DNA of 64,000 nucleotides from Corbicula japonica (GCA_038501625.1 JAZAYU010000007.1:1-64000); one strand, 5' to 3'; counted from the first letter of the stretch, positions 10,551 through 21,848 are shown. A program made the numbers and translations. Notes: generated from the sequence alone by a model not told the origin.

Positions 10551-12632
10551 ATGTCGAACTTCAAATACAAACATAGACACTTTTCCTTAAACTTGTCTAA
10601 AGTACTGGAAGATATAGGCATAAATGATGATATTGTACAAGCCAGAAGACAAACGTTTCTTAACATAGAGAACATGTATGGTGTGCATTTCCATGATAAC
10701 GTAACTCACTTCTTCGGTAGCCAATCGGAAGGATCTACAACTATGGACTTAAATTCTGATATAGATAAGCTCTTCTACAATAAACGTATTAATGTGATTC
10801 AGTCTGAAAATGAAAAGGATTGTACAAAGTTGAATCTCCTGGCAGTCAAAGATGAAACAACTGCCCCTGGCTACTGTCGTCTTCATTTATTGAAAGGTTC
10901 AGCATTGCCAAATCATGCCGAAGTCTTAAAACAAAACAGCGTCACGGATAAAAACAAGATATGTGTTCTTAATCGCGCAATGCTAGAAATCCAAGTCCCT
11001 AGCTATCAATTTACCCCTATAAAAAGAAGACGCGGACCTACAATGAAAACCCAACATAACGTAGACGCATTAGGGGCTTTTCAATTCGCTTCTTGGCCGG
11101 CTGAGTCTAGTGACTGGTTTTTTTACCAACAAGGGAGAAATTGGCCATCCGAAAAAATGCTATCAGAAATTAAACATCACACATGTTTGCTTGTAGCAGT
11201 TGGACACCGTAAAAGTGATAGAAAATTTGCCGAGTGGAGAATATCATATTCAAATACTGAAAGATACTTGATGTTTAGTTTAAATATCACACAGCATCAG
11301 TGTTACGTAATGTTGAAATTGATCAAGAAAAGATACCTTAATAGCAAGATTACAAGTTTTCATCTAAAAACAGTACTTTTCTTTAATGTTGCTGAAACAA
11401 ATACAAAAGACTGGAAGGCAGAGACACTGTTTAGTTTCCTTCTTCGGTGCTTGAAAACACTTTCATTATGGCTAGAATCAGGATATTGTCCACACTTCAT
11501 TAATCACAATTTAAACTTTTTTTTCGGAAAACTTTCTCTGAATATCAGGAAAAGACTTAAAGAAAGACTAGACATTTTGATAGAAGCTGAAACTAAGTAT
11601 ATTTACAAAATAAAACTTGACAATTTAAATATTAGGTTATCCCAATTAACGAAAATGCCAATGAAATTTCCTCGTGAGCTATCCTCATCTGAAGTGTCAA
11701 CGCATATAAAACAATCTCTTCTGTACACCGAAAAAAGTTATAGAAGTTTCTTGGTGAGTAACATGTTTAAACCAGGTAACCCTACAAGAAATAGCGCTCT
11801 TACTAACAACGAATTATTATCGAAAGTTCGGAAAAAGATTTTTAAACTACGCTGTTTCCTTCAAACTGGCAATAAAGATGAAATAAGAGGTGCAAAAATG
11901 TTACTTCCTGGTATGCTAGGAAATGAAGCTGCTATTGAAATATCAAATAACATGTCCAACAAAAAATACGATTTCGACAAAAGACTTAGTGATCTAAAAT
12001 GTGCCAAAAACCACGATGAACTTTCCGCCCTTCTTAAGCTGGCAACTGTATATTACAAAATGCGTGAATATGTCAAAGCGTTAGATGTCGTCAAACATGA
12101 GTGTGAACGATATTCTAAAGCGAACATATACTCATTATGTTGGATTGGATTTAGATTGTGGACAGGTAAAATGATCAGAGAAAAATACGAATTTGCGTGT
12201 TGTGTTCGGTTTCTAAAACAGGAAAGTTCTATCTGTCCGCGAGGTCTAATGTTTGAAATGTACAGAGAAAACAAATTTGACGACAAAAGTCTAGAAGAAC
12301 AAATGTTTAATTTGACACACACAGCAGAGATCGACCCTCTTCCGTATTTGTATTACCTCAAGGTTTTGATAAATATGGCAATAGGACAAGATGTGGAAGC
12401 TCTAGATGCGATATCCCATATGTGTAACATTCTAAAATATAACACTCAACAATTACGTCATCCTGAAACTCTTTGGAATCTTATTGGTCAGTGGTATGAA
12501 AGTCAAGGCGTGCTTATAGAGGCGTTTGAGTGCTATAATCGCTCTTTAAATGTCCGACCGAGAAACAATGCGGCCAAGTGGCTTCTTGGACTTTTAGTAT
12601 ATCGACAATATATTAGAATGTGTCGAAATTGA
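10551..12632 (+). CDS. cGAS-like receptor (Mab-21 nucleotidyltransferase + TPR-like region), beta copy 1
   Basis: Intact single-exon protein of 693 residues. Residues about 15-355 form the Mab-21/cGAS-type nucleotidyltransferase: GS at 56-57, D70 and D72 in SDIDKLF, D172 in VDALGAF ahead of ASWP (matching the family's VDLVPA...WP third catalytic acid), WRISYS at 229-234, and YCPHFIN at 312-318. Residues about 430-693 are helical with TPR-like units near 490-515 (LLKLATVYYK) and 640-672 (NLIGQWY..QG....A...Y..SL). No signal peptide or membrane segment is seen, so it is probably cytosolic. Family members make cyclic dinucleotides for STING on binding a ligand; ligand and product here are unknown. 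The ATG follows an acceptor-like gcacgtatag and matches the starts of beta copies 2 and 3. It is divergent from gamma copy 1 and convergent with the alpha gene at 15909. Confidence 0.92.
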   Translation: MSNFKYKHRHFSLNLSKVLEDIGINDDIVQARRQTFLNIENMYGVHFHDNVTHFFGSQSEGSTTMDLNSDIDKLFYNKRINVIQSENEKDCTKLNLLAVKDETTAPGYCRLHLLKGSALPNHAEVLKQNSVTDKNKICVLNRAMLEIQVPSYQFTPIKRRRGPTMKTQHNVDALGAFQFASWPAESSDWFFYQQGRNWPSEKMLSEIKHHTCLLVAVGHRKSDRKFAEWRISYSNTERYLMFSLNITQHQCYVMLKLIKKRYLNSKITSFHLKTVLFFNVAETNTKDWKAETLFSFLLRCLKTLSLWLESGYCPHFINHNLNFFFGKLSLNIRKRLKERLDILIEAETKYIYKIKLDNLNIRLSQLTKMPMKFPRELSSSEVSTHIKQSLLYTEKSYRSFLVSNMFKPGNPTRNSALTNNELLSKVRKKIFKLRCFLQTGNKDEIRGAKMLLPGMLGNEAAIEISNNMSNKKYDFDKRLSDLKCAKNHDELSALLKLATVYYKMREYVKALDVVKHECERYSKANIYSLCWIGFRLWTGKMIREKYEFACCVRFLKQESSICPRGLMFEMYRENKFDDKSLEEQMFNLTHTAEIDPLPYLYYLKVLINMAIGQDVEALDAISHMCNILKYNTQQLRHPETLWNLIGQWYESQGVLIEAFECYNRSLNVRPRNNAAKWLLGLLVYRQYIRMCRN

Positions 12633-12749
12633 CGTGGCAAATAAGACTGACTGGTTTCTGAAACTATTTGATATAAATAACTAAAATTTAACACTTTCTC
12701 TTTTATGGCTGATACAAACACTTGAGTTAAATCGCTTTCGAAGCAAAAC

Positions 12750-12755
12750 AATAAA
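12750..12755 (+). terminator. Poly(A) signal of beta copy 1
   Basis: AATAAA about 120 bases after the stop codon; the same hexamer is kept at 57914-57919 after beta copy 3. Confidence 0.55.
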
Positions 12756-13460
12756 GTATAAAGTACTTCTAAAATTACCTCTGTTTTACAATTTTGGCCA
12801 GTTCTGAGATGGGTGGTTTCAATTTCCCAGCCAATATAGGTTTATATAGATATTGTTCAACCAACCCCAAGGATATACTTCCTGCTTTTTAAATTTTGCC
12901 TTTGTCGTTGTCTGAAATATGCAGGATTTACATTATAAGTTCCCCTGTCGAAAATATATTTTTTTAGTTCCGCCAATTGTTTCATTCCAATGCGTTAACC
13001 CCTCGGGTTCTCACTTTTGTTTAATTGTTTGTGGCGTCCATATTGAACCTGATTATTGTAATACCATGCCCTCTTTATCTTTATTCTATTTGGCTGTGTG
13101 GGGAAGCTGTGTCTGCTGGATGTGGCCATTTCTGATATGCATATTTCACTTTTTTCTCGTTTCTTAAAGGGCAAACCAATTATTTTACCTGGGGACCGTA
13201 CGCCGCTAAAAATGGAATGGTATTAATCGAAAAATACCGAATTGAAGGTACCATGTCCACCGCCATTTTTTGCAATATTATGCACACCATCGTTTGGGAT
13301 GGTCCAAATTGTACCGTTTATTGGTGGAAATATTTAATTGCGCTGAAGTTCCCCTGGACTAGACGGCAGTAATATGCACTTCCATTACTGATGAACAGGC
13401 TGAATCAAGCCGAGGCTGCAATATTTGCATATTTGTCGTGATCGATGGCTTTCATCTATC
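12756..13460 (+). repeat. Interspersed repeats R1 and R2 downstream of beta copy 1
   Basis: Includes R1 (ggctgtgtggggaagctg, tggccatttctgatatgc) near 13090-13150 and R2 (gaacaggctgaatcaagcc, gaggctgcaatatttgc) near 13390-13440. Duplicated with the block at 57920-58625. A reversed, partial copy of 12760-13200 lies at 22500-22860. The short frame at 12919-13167 is repeat sequence. Confidence 0.7.
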
Positions 13461-14484
13461 CGATGGAATAAAGAAAATCATATTATTATAAAAATAAAAC
13501 AAGAGACGCGAGAATTAGTTTTTGTCAATTTGTCAAGTGGACGTCTGTGAAACTGCATATCAAGAGGTCAATCAGACGACAATCATAAACATTCTTTTGT
13601 TGGAATAAACATAAAACATAAAACACAGTCATAAATTGTAACAAATTATAAAATATTTTTCAGAAAAGGAAATATAAATAATATCAATTTAAAAGTCTTC
13701 ATGAGTTACGAATGAGTTACTGAAAACGATACTTAAGGTACTTTGGTCAGACAAATGTATACAATGTGAGGTATTTGTAAAAGTGTGTTTGACCTTCAAT
13801 TTCCTGGTCACGAAAATGGATGACATAAAAATAAAATTGTTGATTTCTCTCTTCACAAATTAAAAGTTGTGTTTTTCAATGACCTTTGATATTTTTGTCA
13901 GAATCATTTTACGCATGTTGACATTTGAATTGTGGTTTTGTGTTACTCCCTTTTGTGATAAATTGCAAATAGAATTTTAGGGATTTTTAGGTCTAATAAT
14001 TTTTCTGTGATGTTCTTACTTTTATGAACGTATGCAAAATAATAATACACTTATTGCATTGATTTGTTTAAAGATTAATGGAAGTGCATTGTGCCGTTTG
14101 AGAGATTTTTTATATATTTTTTGTCTATTGCAAAGCAATGGCGAAGGGCTCAATACCTTAATGCTTGTTTTAACAAGCATTAAAATTTTATAACGGTTAC
14201 CTACCGCAGTGTACATGTAGCTGATGGCTTAAGGGGTCACTAACATTGCAAATGGGGAAAAGTTTTTTCTTTTGTTTAGGTATGTGTTTGGTAATGATGA
14301 TATGAATAAGACTTATCTGATCTTGCAAACATTAGTACATCTTTAGATAAATACATTTCTTCACTAAAATCTAGGTGGCTCTTTATTAAAATCTCGGTAG
14401 CAATGAGTATTTTCCCCAAAATTCATTTTTGAAATTTTAGCCCGTTTTCGCCATTTGCAACGTTAGTGATACCTTAAATAATAC
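13461..14484. other. Noncoding stretch of block A
   Basis: Aligns through its length with 58626-59717 in block B, with substitutions and small indels, and no open frame shared by both copies. Confidence 0.55.
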
Positions 14485-14945
14485 AATGTTAAAATGAAGT
14501 GAATTCATATCGACCTTGTTACTGGGCTGTCATATCAGCCTTAGACCGAAGATCCAGGGCTTATATGACTGCCTGAAGCCCAGTAACAATAGATGGGCCA
14601 ATACGAGAATTGCTGGGCAAATACGAGAATAGCTGGGCCAATACGAAAAGTGCTGGGCCAATACGAGAACTGCTGTGTGAATACGAGAATTGCAGGGCCA
14701 ATACAAGAATGGCTGGGCCAATACGAGAATTGCTGGGCCAATACGAGAATAGCTGGGCCAATACGAGAATAGCTGGACCAATACGATAATTTCTGGGTCA
14801 ATACGAGAATAGCTTGGCCAATACGAGAATTGCTGGGCCAATACGTGTATAGCTGGGCCAAAACGAGAATTGCTGGGCCAATATGAGAATAGCTGGGCCA
14901 ATACGAGAATTGCTGGGCCAATACGAGAATAGTTAATTAATTATA
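14485..14945. mobile_element. Foldback transposon remnant with internal minisatellite (right end lost)
   Basis: Left end aatgtta, then gaagtgaattcatat and a hairpin at 14515-14588 (ttgttactgggct pairing with agcccagtaacaa). A 20-bp minisatellite follows. The complete element in block B (59718-61449) has a matching inverted right end; here sequence passes directly from the array to the right flank (ataactttgcacgc), so the right two thirds are missing. Confidence 0.7.
14589..14937. repeat. 20-bp minisatellite, about 17 units
   Basis: Unit gctgggccaatacgagaat plus one variable base, tandem. Sixty bases give a 20-residue period, which creates long chance frames on the minus strand (Y-W-P-S-N-S-R-I-G-like). 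Not coding. Confidence 0.95.
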
Positions 14946-15908
14946 TTAAAAATAACTTTGCACGCGTGAAATAAAAGTGTCGTAATACTAACAAGAACGA
15001 ACTAATCCTTTCAAGTATTAAATTTTTGATGCTCATTGATATCGAGCTTCTCGATAGAATCATAATAGAAGGTGTTTAAAATCAATTTCATAATTATTTA
15101 ATACTTGTAACTTCGGTGAATGGTATATAGAGACTGCATTGAATTTGAACATACGCATGCAAAAATCAATATCATAATGATGTCATAAAACTTAGCATTA
15201 GAGATCAAACCTGCACATTGAATTATACAGATAGAATTTGTTAAGGTATATACGTGTAGTAAATATCTGAAAATAGGAATTGAAAAATTCATGTAGGGTA
15301 ATGCACACATATGATCCTTCATATAGCCCCATCAACCCGATATTTGTGGAGACAATCCAATTTAATGCTCAGAGATTTAACAAAACATGATATCTTTCTA
15401 ATTTATTCGAAATAAATTACATGATATCGTTCTTGAATATATGAATTTATCTTCCCATGATATACATGTAGCTTAACACAACTTAACTCCGGTTAAGCGA
15501 TATACTCGTATATATACTACGGCATACATGAACAAGGGTTGCTATTTAATTGGTTTCGTATTTTTCACACTGAACACAGCGCGATCTTCACGCATAGTAA
15601 ATCTCACGAATATTTTGAATCTACGTTTAGCAATATCTTACATTAACCATACTCGTTTTAAAATTTAAAAAATGCGAGATATGAAATTACCTAATGGTTA
15701 TAAATAATGCCACCTGAGTTAACTACGTCACAATATAACAAGAAAGGAAGTCACACGCTTTGTAACGCGCGACTTAATTTTACCTAAATTTATTAATTTC
15801 CGTCGTCATCTACGGCATTAAGGTACTTTGTAACAATTCTCTTTCAGAACTTCAATTCGTTCTTTTGTTTGCAGTGTATCCGATCGAGTTTTGCTTCATG
15901 TTATTTTT
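14946..15908. other. Noncoding stretch downstream of alpha copy 2
   Basis: Aligns closely with 61450-62420 in block B. No gene seen; a 74-residue minus-strand frame at 15098-15322 has a rough counterpart in block B but resembles no family. Confidence 0.5.
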
Positions 15909-18017
15909 TTAACAATAAACTGTGGAATCGGAACGCTTTCTTATTTCAGAATACACCAACAAAGCAAGAAGCCATTTTGCTGCATTATTTGTAGGTTTGA
16001 CTTTCAGCGATCTTTTAAACCACCCCGCTCCTATATCTGGTCGACCATTACTTACCCAGTATTGTCCAATCAGATTTTTTACTGTCTCTGGGTGGAAAAG
16101 ATAAGGACTTTCCAATTGTTTATGTAGAGCCAATAAGGCATTTGTTGCTTCGTCAAACTTTTCTATACTTCTATAAGCGATCAATTTGAGGTAATAAAGG
16201 TAGGGAATTGCGTCAACCTCAGCCGTGTCCATCCAATTTGAAACTTTTTCATAACGGTACTTTCTATCTTCCTTTGTTGTACGAAACATTTCGAAAATAA
16301 GAGGTTTCGGACAAATTGGAATCTCTTGACGTGAAAATCGAACACAGTTTGCAAACTCTGAATCATCCGTTAAAATTCCCCCATACCAGTTTGGATACTT
16401 TATTGAGCACGACGTGTAAACTGTTAAATTACACGTACTGATGTAAGATTCAAGACGATTGATAATTTTCAGCGTGTTATTTATATGTCCAAGTTTATAA
16501 TAGACAGATGCTAATCTTAGGTTCATGGAAAATGTATCATGAATGATTCCGAATTTCATGTACCAAATGTCGTTTTTGGTAGGTAATATTCGCTTTGAAA
16601 TAGATTTTGAAATTTCGAAAGCAGCAGAAAGGCCTAACAAGCCGGGAAGCAATGTCATCGCTGCTGCCTTTTCTTGTAGCGAACCATATTGAAGAAGATG
16701 TAACTGAACTACAAGGGACCATCCCCTATCAAAAGAATCGTTTATAAAGAAACTTTTGTAATTGCTTTCTGCGAAACGTAGAGTTTTGTAAATATGTGAA
16801 GACATTTCGGATTTTGACAAGAAACCATTGGAATCGGGAACTTTTGTCGACATTGCATAAATCCTAGATCCCAGCATGTCAACCTTGATTTTTAACAGAA
16901 AATCATAATCATATTCAATTAAACGTTTTACCCTTTCATGTAGTGCTTTCCTGTGACTGAAAGAAAATTTTCCTTGGAAAAGATTCATTCTGTGGTCGAT
17001 AAAATGCGGACAGTATCCCATCTGTAGCCACAATGAAAAGGTGTTCAAACACGTGAGGACAAATTCAAAGAGAGACATTTCTGTCCAGTTCTTGCTGTCC
17101 GTTCTTGCAACAGTATAGAACAGCACATTTTTCATGTGATAACTCGTAATCTTGTTACCGAGAAAACTTTGTTTAATAAGTTTTAGTAAAACATAGCACT
17201 GAAGCTGAATGATGTTCATATTAAACATCAAGTATCGCTCTGTGTTTGAATAAGAGATTCTCCATTCAGCAATCTTACAGTCACTGTCCGATTTCCCAAC
17301 AGGTACCAACAAACATGTATGTTCTGAAATAGTTTTAATCATTTGCTCCGTCGGCCATTTTGCTTTGCTTTTCTTTGATATCCAGTCGAGGCTCTCCGAT
17401 GGCCAAGAGGCGAAGGCAATAGCTGCCACGTCATCACCACGATTTATGTCGGATGTTTTCTTAGCTGCCAAATTATTTGATGGGATAATACTTGACATTT
17501 GCTTAGATGGACCACGTCTTTTGTTGGTTGGATTTACGGCACCAGACAGAGTTCGGTAGTACCCAAACATGGCTTTATTAAGAATACATGTTTTGTTTTT
17601 CTCAAGCATGTACAAAAAAGGACCCTGAAACTTCAAAGCAGCATCCAACATATCCCCTTTACTCAACAAATGAAGTCGACAGTAACCTGGTGCGGTTGAT
17701 GCGTCCTTAATCATCAACAAGTTAAGTTTTCCAAGTTCTTTCTCTCTGTCTGATTGAACTATGAGTAGTTTATTCGTGTAAAAGAGCATGTCAAAATCAG
17801 AATTCATGTCGATAGTTGTTGTTCCTTCAGTTTGACTTCCAAAAAAGTGTACAGTGGTTGGAAAAACGTGTATCGAATACATTGTCTCAATGTGTAGAAA
17901 GGTTGCACGTCTTCTTTGAACTACATAATCGTTTATTCCGATGTCATCCAGCACTCTAGACAGGTTTTCAGAAATTCTTTGACGACCAATGGTTCTTCTA
18001 CACGCTGCTCTGGACAT
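15909..18017 (-). CDS. cGAS-like receptor (Mab-21 nucleotidyltransferase + TPR-like region), alpha copy 2
   Basis: Intact single-exon protein of 702 residues, starting MSRAACRRT. The ATG at 18017 follows an acceptor-like ttacatttacag by 16 bases, so a 5' intron is likely. GS is at residues 60-61, D74 and D76 in SDFDMLF, D195 in GDDVAAI before ASWP (207 region), then the family's LLVPVG, WRISYS and YCPHFI motifs. The C-terminal part has FANCVRFSRQE and a last TPR-like unit ending NNAAKWLLALLVY. It is the most divergent alpha member; its duplicate in block B (62421-63257) is a truncated remnant, so this is the only working copy of its type here. No signal peptide or membrane segment. The same cyclic-dinucleotide synthase role is inferred; the ligand is unknown. 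Confidence 0.92.
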   Translation of the reverse strand: MSRAACRRTIGRQRISENLSRVLDDIGINDYVVQRRRATFLHIETMYSIHVFPTTVHFFGSQTEGTTTIDMNSDFDMLFYTNKLLIVQSDREKELGKLNLLMIKDASTAPGYCRLHLLSKGDMLDAALKFQGPFLYMLEKNKTCILNKAMFGYYRTLSGAVNPTNKRRGPSKQMSSIIPSNNLAAKKTSDINRGDDVAAIAFASWPSESLDWISKKSKAKWPTEQMIKTISEHTCLLVPVGKSDSDCKIAEWRISYSNTERYLMFNMNIIQLQCYVLLKLIKQSFLGNKITSYHMKNVLFYTVARTDSKNWTEMSLFEFVLTCLNTFSLWLQMGYCPHFIDHRMNLFQGKFSFSHRKALHERVKRLIEYDYDFLLKIKVDMLGSRIYAMSTKVPDSNGFLSKSEMSSHIYKTLRFAESNYKSFFINDSFDRGWSLVVQLHLLQYGSLQEKAAAMTLLPGLLGLSAAFEISKSISKRILPTKNDIWYMKFGIIHDTFSMNLRLASVYYKLGHINNTLKIINRLESYISTCNLTVYTSCSIKYPNWYGGILTDDSEFANCVRFSRQEIPICPKPLIFEMFRTTKEDRKYRYEKVSNWMDTAEVDAIPYLYYLKLIAYRSIEKFDEATNALLALHKQLESPYLFHPETVKNLIGQYWVSNGRPDIGAGWFKRSLKVKPTNNAAKWLLALLVYSEIRKRSDSTVYC

Positions 18018-18159
18018 CGTTTGCTTAGGACATCTGTAAATGTAATATATTCAAGAGATGACAAACAGAATTTGAAAGCCCAGATGAATATCAAAATACA
18101 GCAGATCCTATTCATTGACAGATATTTTAATGCATAACACGGTCCACGCCGCCTATAAC

Positions 18160-18400
18160 AGGGTTGAGCGTTACGCTGTGTTTCCCAATATTTGTATCTT
18201 GTTCAGCGGCTTTCAGTTGATGGGTGGAATATTTTTTTTATCAAGGCAACGTGCCCTTGCTTGTTCATATAAGAACCTGTTGGGGCAGGTTCGAGGTTGT
18301 TTAACCCTGGAACCTGGTTTTGCCACTGACCGTTTCAAGGTGATAACCGCTCAGGTTCTCACATTCGTAAATAGTTTGTGACGTCTATTTTGTAAAAGAA
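18160..18400 (+). repeat. Interspersed repeat R1, fragment
   Basis: Shares agaacctgttggggca, aacctggttttgccactgac and a final aggttctcac with the reversed copy at 63258-63520 and with 30360-30665. Confidence 0.65.
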
Positions 18401-19305
18401 AAAAAAACGATTTCAAAATTGTTATTTAATCATTTAGTGAACAGCTTTGTTTCTAAATCTGGACCAAATGATTTTTGTCACAAAATGATAAAAAGTGAAA
18501 TATGCATATCATATTGCCATATACTTAACATGCTTAAGGCAAAACTTAATTGTATTAAGTGCAGTTTGAGTGTTAATATTTTACATAACTGCACTTGTTA
18601 ATTGATTATTAATTCTTTATGTTACTTTTATTTTTTATAAAATTAAATGAGATGTTAAATCTATCTTAAACTTTTTTTGTGTAGTTATGAAATTAACATT
18701 TTAAAAGGTGTGTTTAATTTCGAGATGATCGTCATTTGCAACAAAAGCGGTGTGAAAAATTATGCCGTAACGTAAATTAAGCCTTTAATCTATTAATATA
18801 TCTTAAAAATGGGAATGTTTATAAGGTGTAATGGTAATTTCATGCTTACAGAAACTGTTTTATTCCATAAATATTCTCATAGATCAGAATGTATCTACAA
18901 CAATTTATTGTTGAAACTTTCCGAAATCAATACTTTCTTTCATATTCAATAACTGCGATGTATGCTTTACTAAATTACCATTGATTTTGAACGAAAGGCT
19001 TTTAACAATCAATACATGTTTGCATTTAAGTTAAGCTGTGCAAAGAACAAAAATGACGTACATTTGATTATACTTTATACCTTATATCGGGCATTTTACA
19101 AATATTAAATAAAATAATAAATTAAATATTAATATTATCAATCCTCTATGTTACAGGAACAGTTGTCATTTATTGAAACATTTATTGAAATCTATTGGTC
19201 GTTAAGGTTATGTTTTCGTATGATATCAGTTTTACATATTATTATTGACTTAAGTAAATATTTTTGTAACTGATTATTTTACAGGTATACCAAAATCTAT
19301 ATAAA
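18401..19305. other. Noncoding AT-rich stretch
   Basis: No gene, RNA or clear repeat seen. Confidence 0.5.
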
Positions 19306-19550
19306 AATGATAGTGTCTCTAGCTGGGAGCGAACCCGCACCGTCACGGCGACAGCGCTTAGCCCTGCAATTCCCGCGACGCAACCAACTGAGCTAACCGG
19401 TACAACCATATAAAAGGTTGATCAGATAGCACTGATATACGTAACGGTCATTGCATGACATCGGTAACGGGCTATTTTACTGATAACAGTACTGATTATA
19501 GGTACGGGGAGACTTTTTACGGCCGCCACACTGCACAATAGCGCTACTAA
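19306..19550 (-). mobile_element. SINE-like element with a 3' tRNA-like part, copy 1
   Basis: Read on the minus strand: a body of about 130-140 bases (gtggcggccgtaaaaag...) and then a tRNA-like region with an A box (TTAGCTCAGTTGG) and B box (GGTTCGCTCCC). Related copies: 26780-27065, 46968-47200 and a fragment at 44735-44880. The tRNA-like part is downstream of the body in each, unlike a usual SINE. Not a tRNA gene: no clean cloverleaf or acceptor stem. Confidence 0.75.
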
Positions 19551-21032
19551 AAGCCAGGGATCATTGGTAATATTAAAGTTCATTCTAGATTTGAATAGGT
19601 GAAGTATTAAATCAATTAAACCGTTAGGCGATATCATTAAGAATTTTAATATATCTTCTACAAATTTATCTTTTTGTATTTATCTCGGGGAAACAGACAG
19701 CTCATTAATGTTTTAATATTTAATTTTAATGTTTGCCACCTTTTGAGCAGACATGTATAACTATGAAGAAAGATAAATGTTCATATTTTAAAATACACAG
19801 TATCCCCGGGCAAACTAAGCCAACTTATAGAGAGCATTTCTAGGACGTACAAAATGAAAAAAAAATGAACATGAGGGATCACCTCTTTTTTATATGGAGA
19901 GGTAACAATTCAGGATCCTGTCCTCTCTGTAAAATTGTTACACACGATTGAACATGAAAATAACTTGACACAGAGATACAACTGACAAAGTGTCTTGTCC
20001 AGCAATTGGGTGCCAAACTGGACGGTCAATAGTGGGCTCGAAGGTCTTGATTGTTTCCGCTCTTTAACTTTTATATGCATCATTGGATTTTCATATGAGT
20101 TTATACACATTTTCACCGGCCCAAGGCGATATGTCGCTTCTTTACCTGGGTCATACCCGGAAGGTCAAAGCCAAACTTGGAGGTCAAAGTGAGTGCATGG
20201 TTTATAAATAAAGAATTTCAAAATGAACACAACAAACAATTAACATTCTATGCATTATTGGATTTAAATATGATTTTTTACAAATTTTTACCGGCCCAAG
20301 ACAATGTGTCGCTTGCTGATTTGGGCCTTACCCGGAATGTCAAGACCTTAAAGAGAGGTCAAAGTTCAGGATCTTGTCCGCTGAACAAAAAACTTGGCAC
20401 AGATGTTCAATGAAGTAAGACGATGTGTCTTGTGCTGCTCTTGGGTTCTAACCTGGAAGGTCAAAAAATATATAAAAAGGTAAAGCCTAATTTCGTGTCT
20501 GCAATGTTATTTTGATTTTTGCATAAATGGACCTCAAATTTAATTTGCACAAACGAACAGAGCGTGTCGAGTGCAGCAACTTGGTTCTAACAAGGAGGGT
20601 CAATGTCGTCCAGATAGGTCAAATGACAGGATCTTCCCGCTTACAAACCTGTACGTTGTTATGTTTTCTTGGACTTAAAAGAAACACCTGGCGCAAATGT
20701 TACATATAATCACTACAGAAGGATATGTTGCATGCAAACGCGGGTTCCAGAGGTCAAAACCATATAAAATGAGTCAAACCTTTAATTTGAGTCAATTCTT
20801 GAAATGACGTCATAAAGATTAGAAGACAATATTACTTATTACGCATTTTACGGTTATAATAATATAACGTTGTCAAAATGTGTAACACAATCTCCAATAT
20901 GTGATAAAAAAATAGATAATTGTTAATTCTTTCCAAAATTAATATAGTAATAACTAAATTAAAAAAATGACCGGAGGTACCTTTTATAGTGGCATTATTA
21001 ATAAAACGTTTCAGGATCGTATAGTTTTAAGA
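19551..21032. repeat. Noncoding stretch with a degenerate tandem repeat
   Basis: From about 19905 to 20760, motifs such as cggcccaag, atgtgtcgctt, cccggaaggtcaaag and aggatcttgtcc recur at irregular intervals of about 120-175 bases (near 19986, 20125, 20300, 20420, 20561 and 20720). Short frames here are repeat-derived. No gene seen. Confidence 0.5.
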
Positions 21033-21040
21033 AGAAAAAC

Positions 21041-21840
21041 TAGGGATGGGACCGAACAATCGAATATCCGAATATTCGCAAACCGGCCGAATATTCGGAT
21101 GCCGAAACGGTATTCGGATACTTGCATTTTTTACTATTACGATCTTTTTTACAAAAAGAAACTTAAAATCCCTATAATTTCTGATTATTTTGAATGTTAA
21201 TGTGTCAATTACACCTGTCATACCGTATCTGGTCATTAACAAGTTGTTGATTCCGATAATTGACACGAGTGCCTGAATCGCAGCTGTATATTGGCAGTCA
21301 GAACGAGGTGCGAACGGAGTGTTGTTTGATTTCATTGTCTGCTTAAATTGGCAATATTGACATTCTTTTCAGGTAAACAAAACGTAAATAACAAACACCC
21401 AATTAAAAACTTACACAATCAGTCTTTATTTCTTTATTTTAAAAGCCAATCACACCGAATCGCTCACAAATTAACAAATGAAACATCATTACTCATTTGA
21501 ATGTACATGCATTAATTACGAATAATAAAATAATAAAAAACATATCATATCAATATGCTATTCAATGATAAGCAATGACTTCACGTCATACTGTACACAC
21601 GATGACAACAACAACAACTTATAAAGGCATCGGCAGTAATATCCTTCAAAACTAATTCCAATTCATGAGTTATCGACTTCCAGTATCAATGAGTTGCATT
21701 AGTAACTAAAATTAAACATTTTAATTAATTTAATATTCAGATAGCGAAATATGAACCGTTGATCACGCGAATATCCGAATATATTCGGATAACCTATGCG
21801 AATATTCGAATGCCTATTTTAGAATATGTTCCCATCCCTA
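21041..21840. mobile_element. hAT-type MITE, 800 bp, with 8-bp target duplication
   Basis: Begins tagggatggga and ends tcccatcccta, with extra cgaatattcg words inside both ends. It is bounded exactly by agaaaaac at 21033-21040 and 21841-21848. The 8-bp duplication and the TIR form fit the hAT superfamily. No transposase frame inside, so it is nonautonomous. Confidence 0.85.
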
Positions 21841-21848
21841 AGAAAAAC

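Noticed and set aside
10551..12632. OAS or poly(A)/terminal uridylyl transferase
   Set aside because: These share the GS and D-x-D motifs, but WRISYS, ASWP and the YCPHF region fit the Mab-21/cGAS branch better.
14530..14921. Long minus-strand frames of about 123-126 residues
   Set aside because: They read through a 20-bp minisatellite in several frames at once; the periodic peptide is a by-product. The same applies to 59764-60135, 59844-60086, 9288-9539 and 54793-55044.
19317..19404. tRNA gene
   Set aside because: A and B boxes are present but there is no full cloverleaf, and the same sequence recurs with a shared body; it is a SINE-like repeat.
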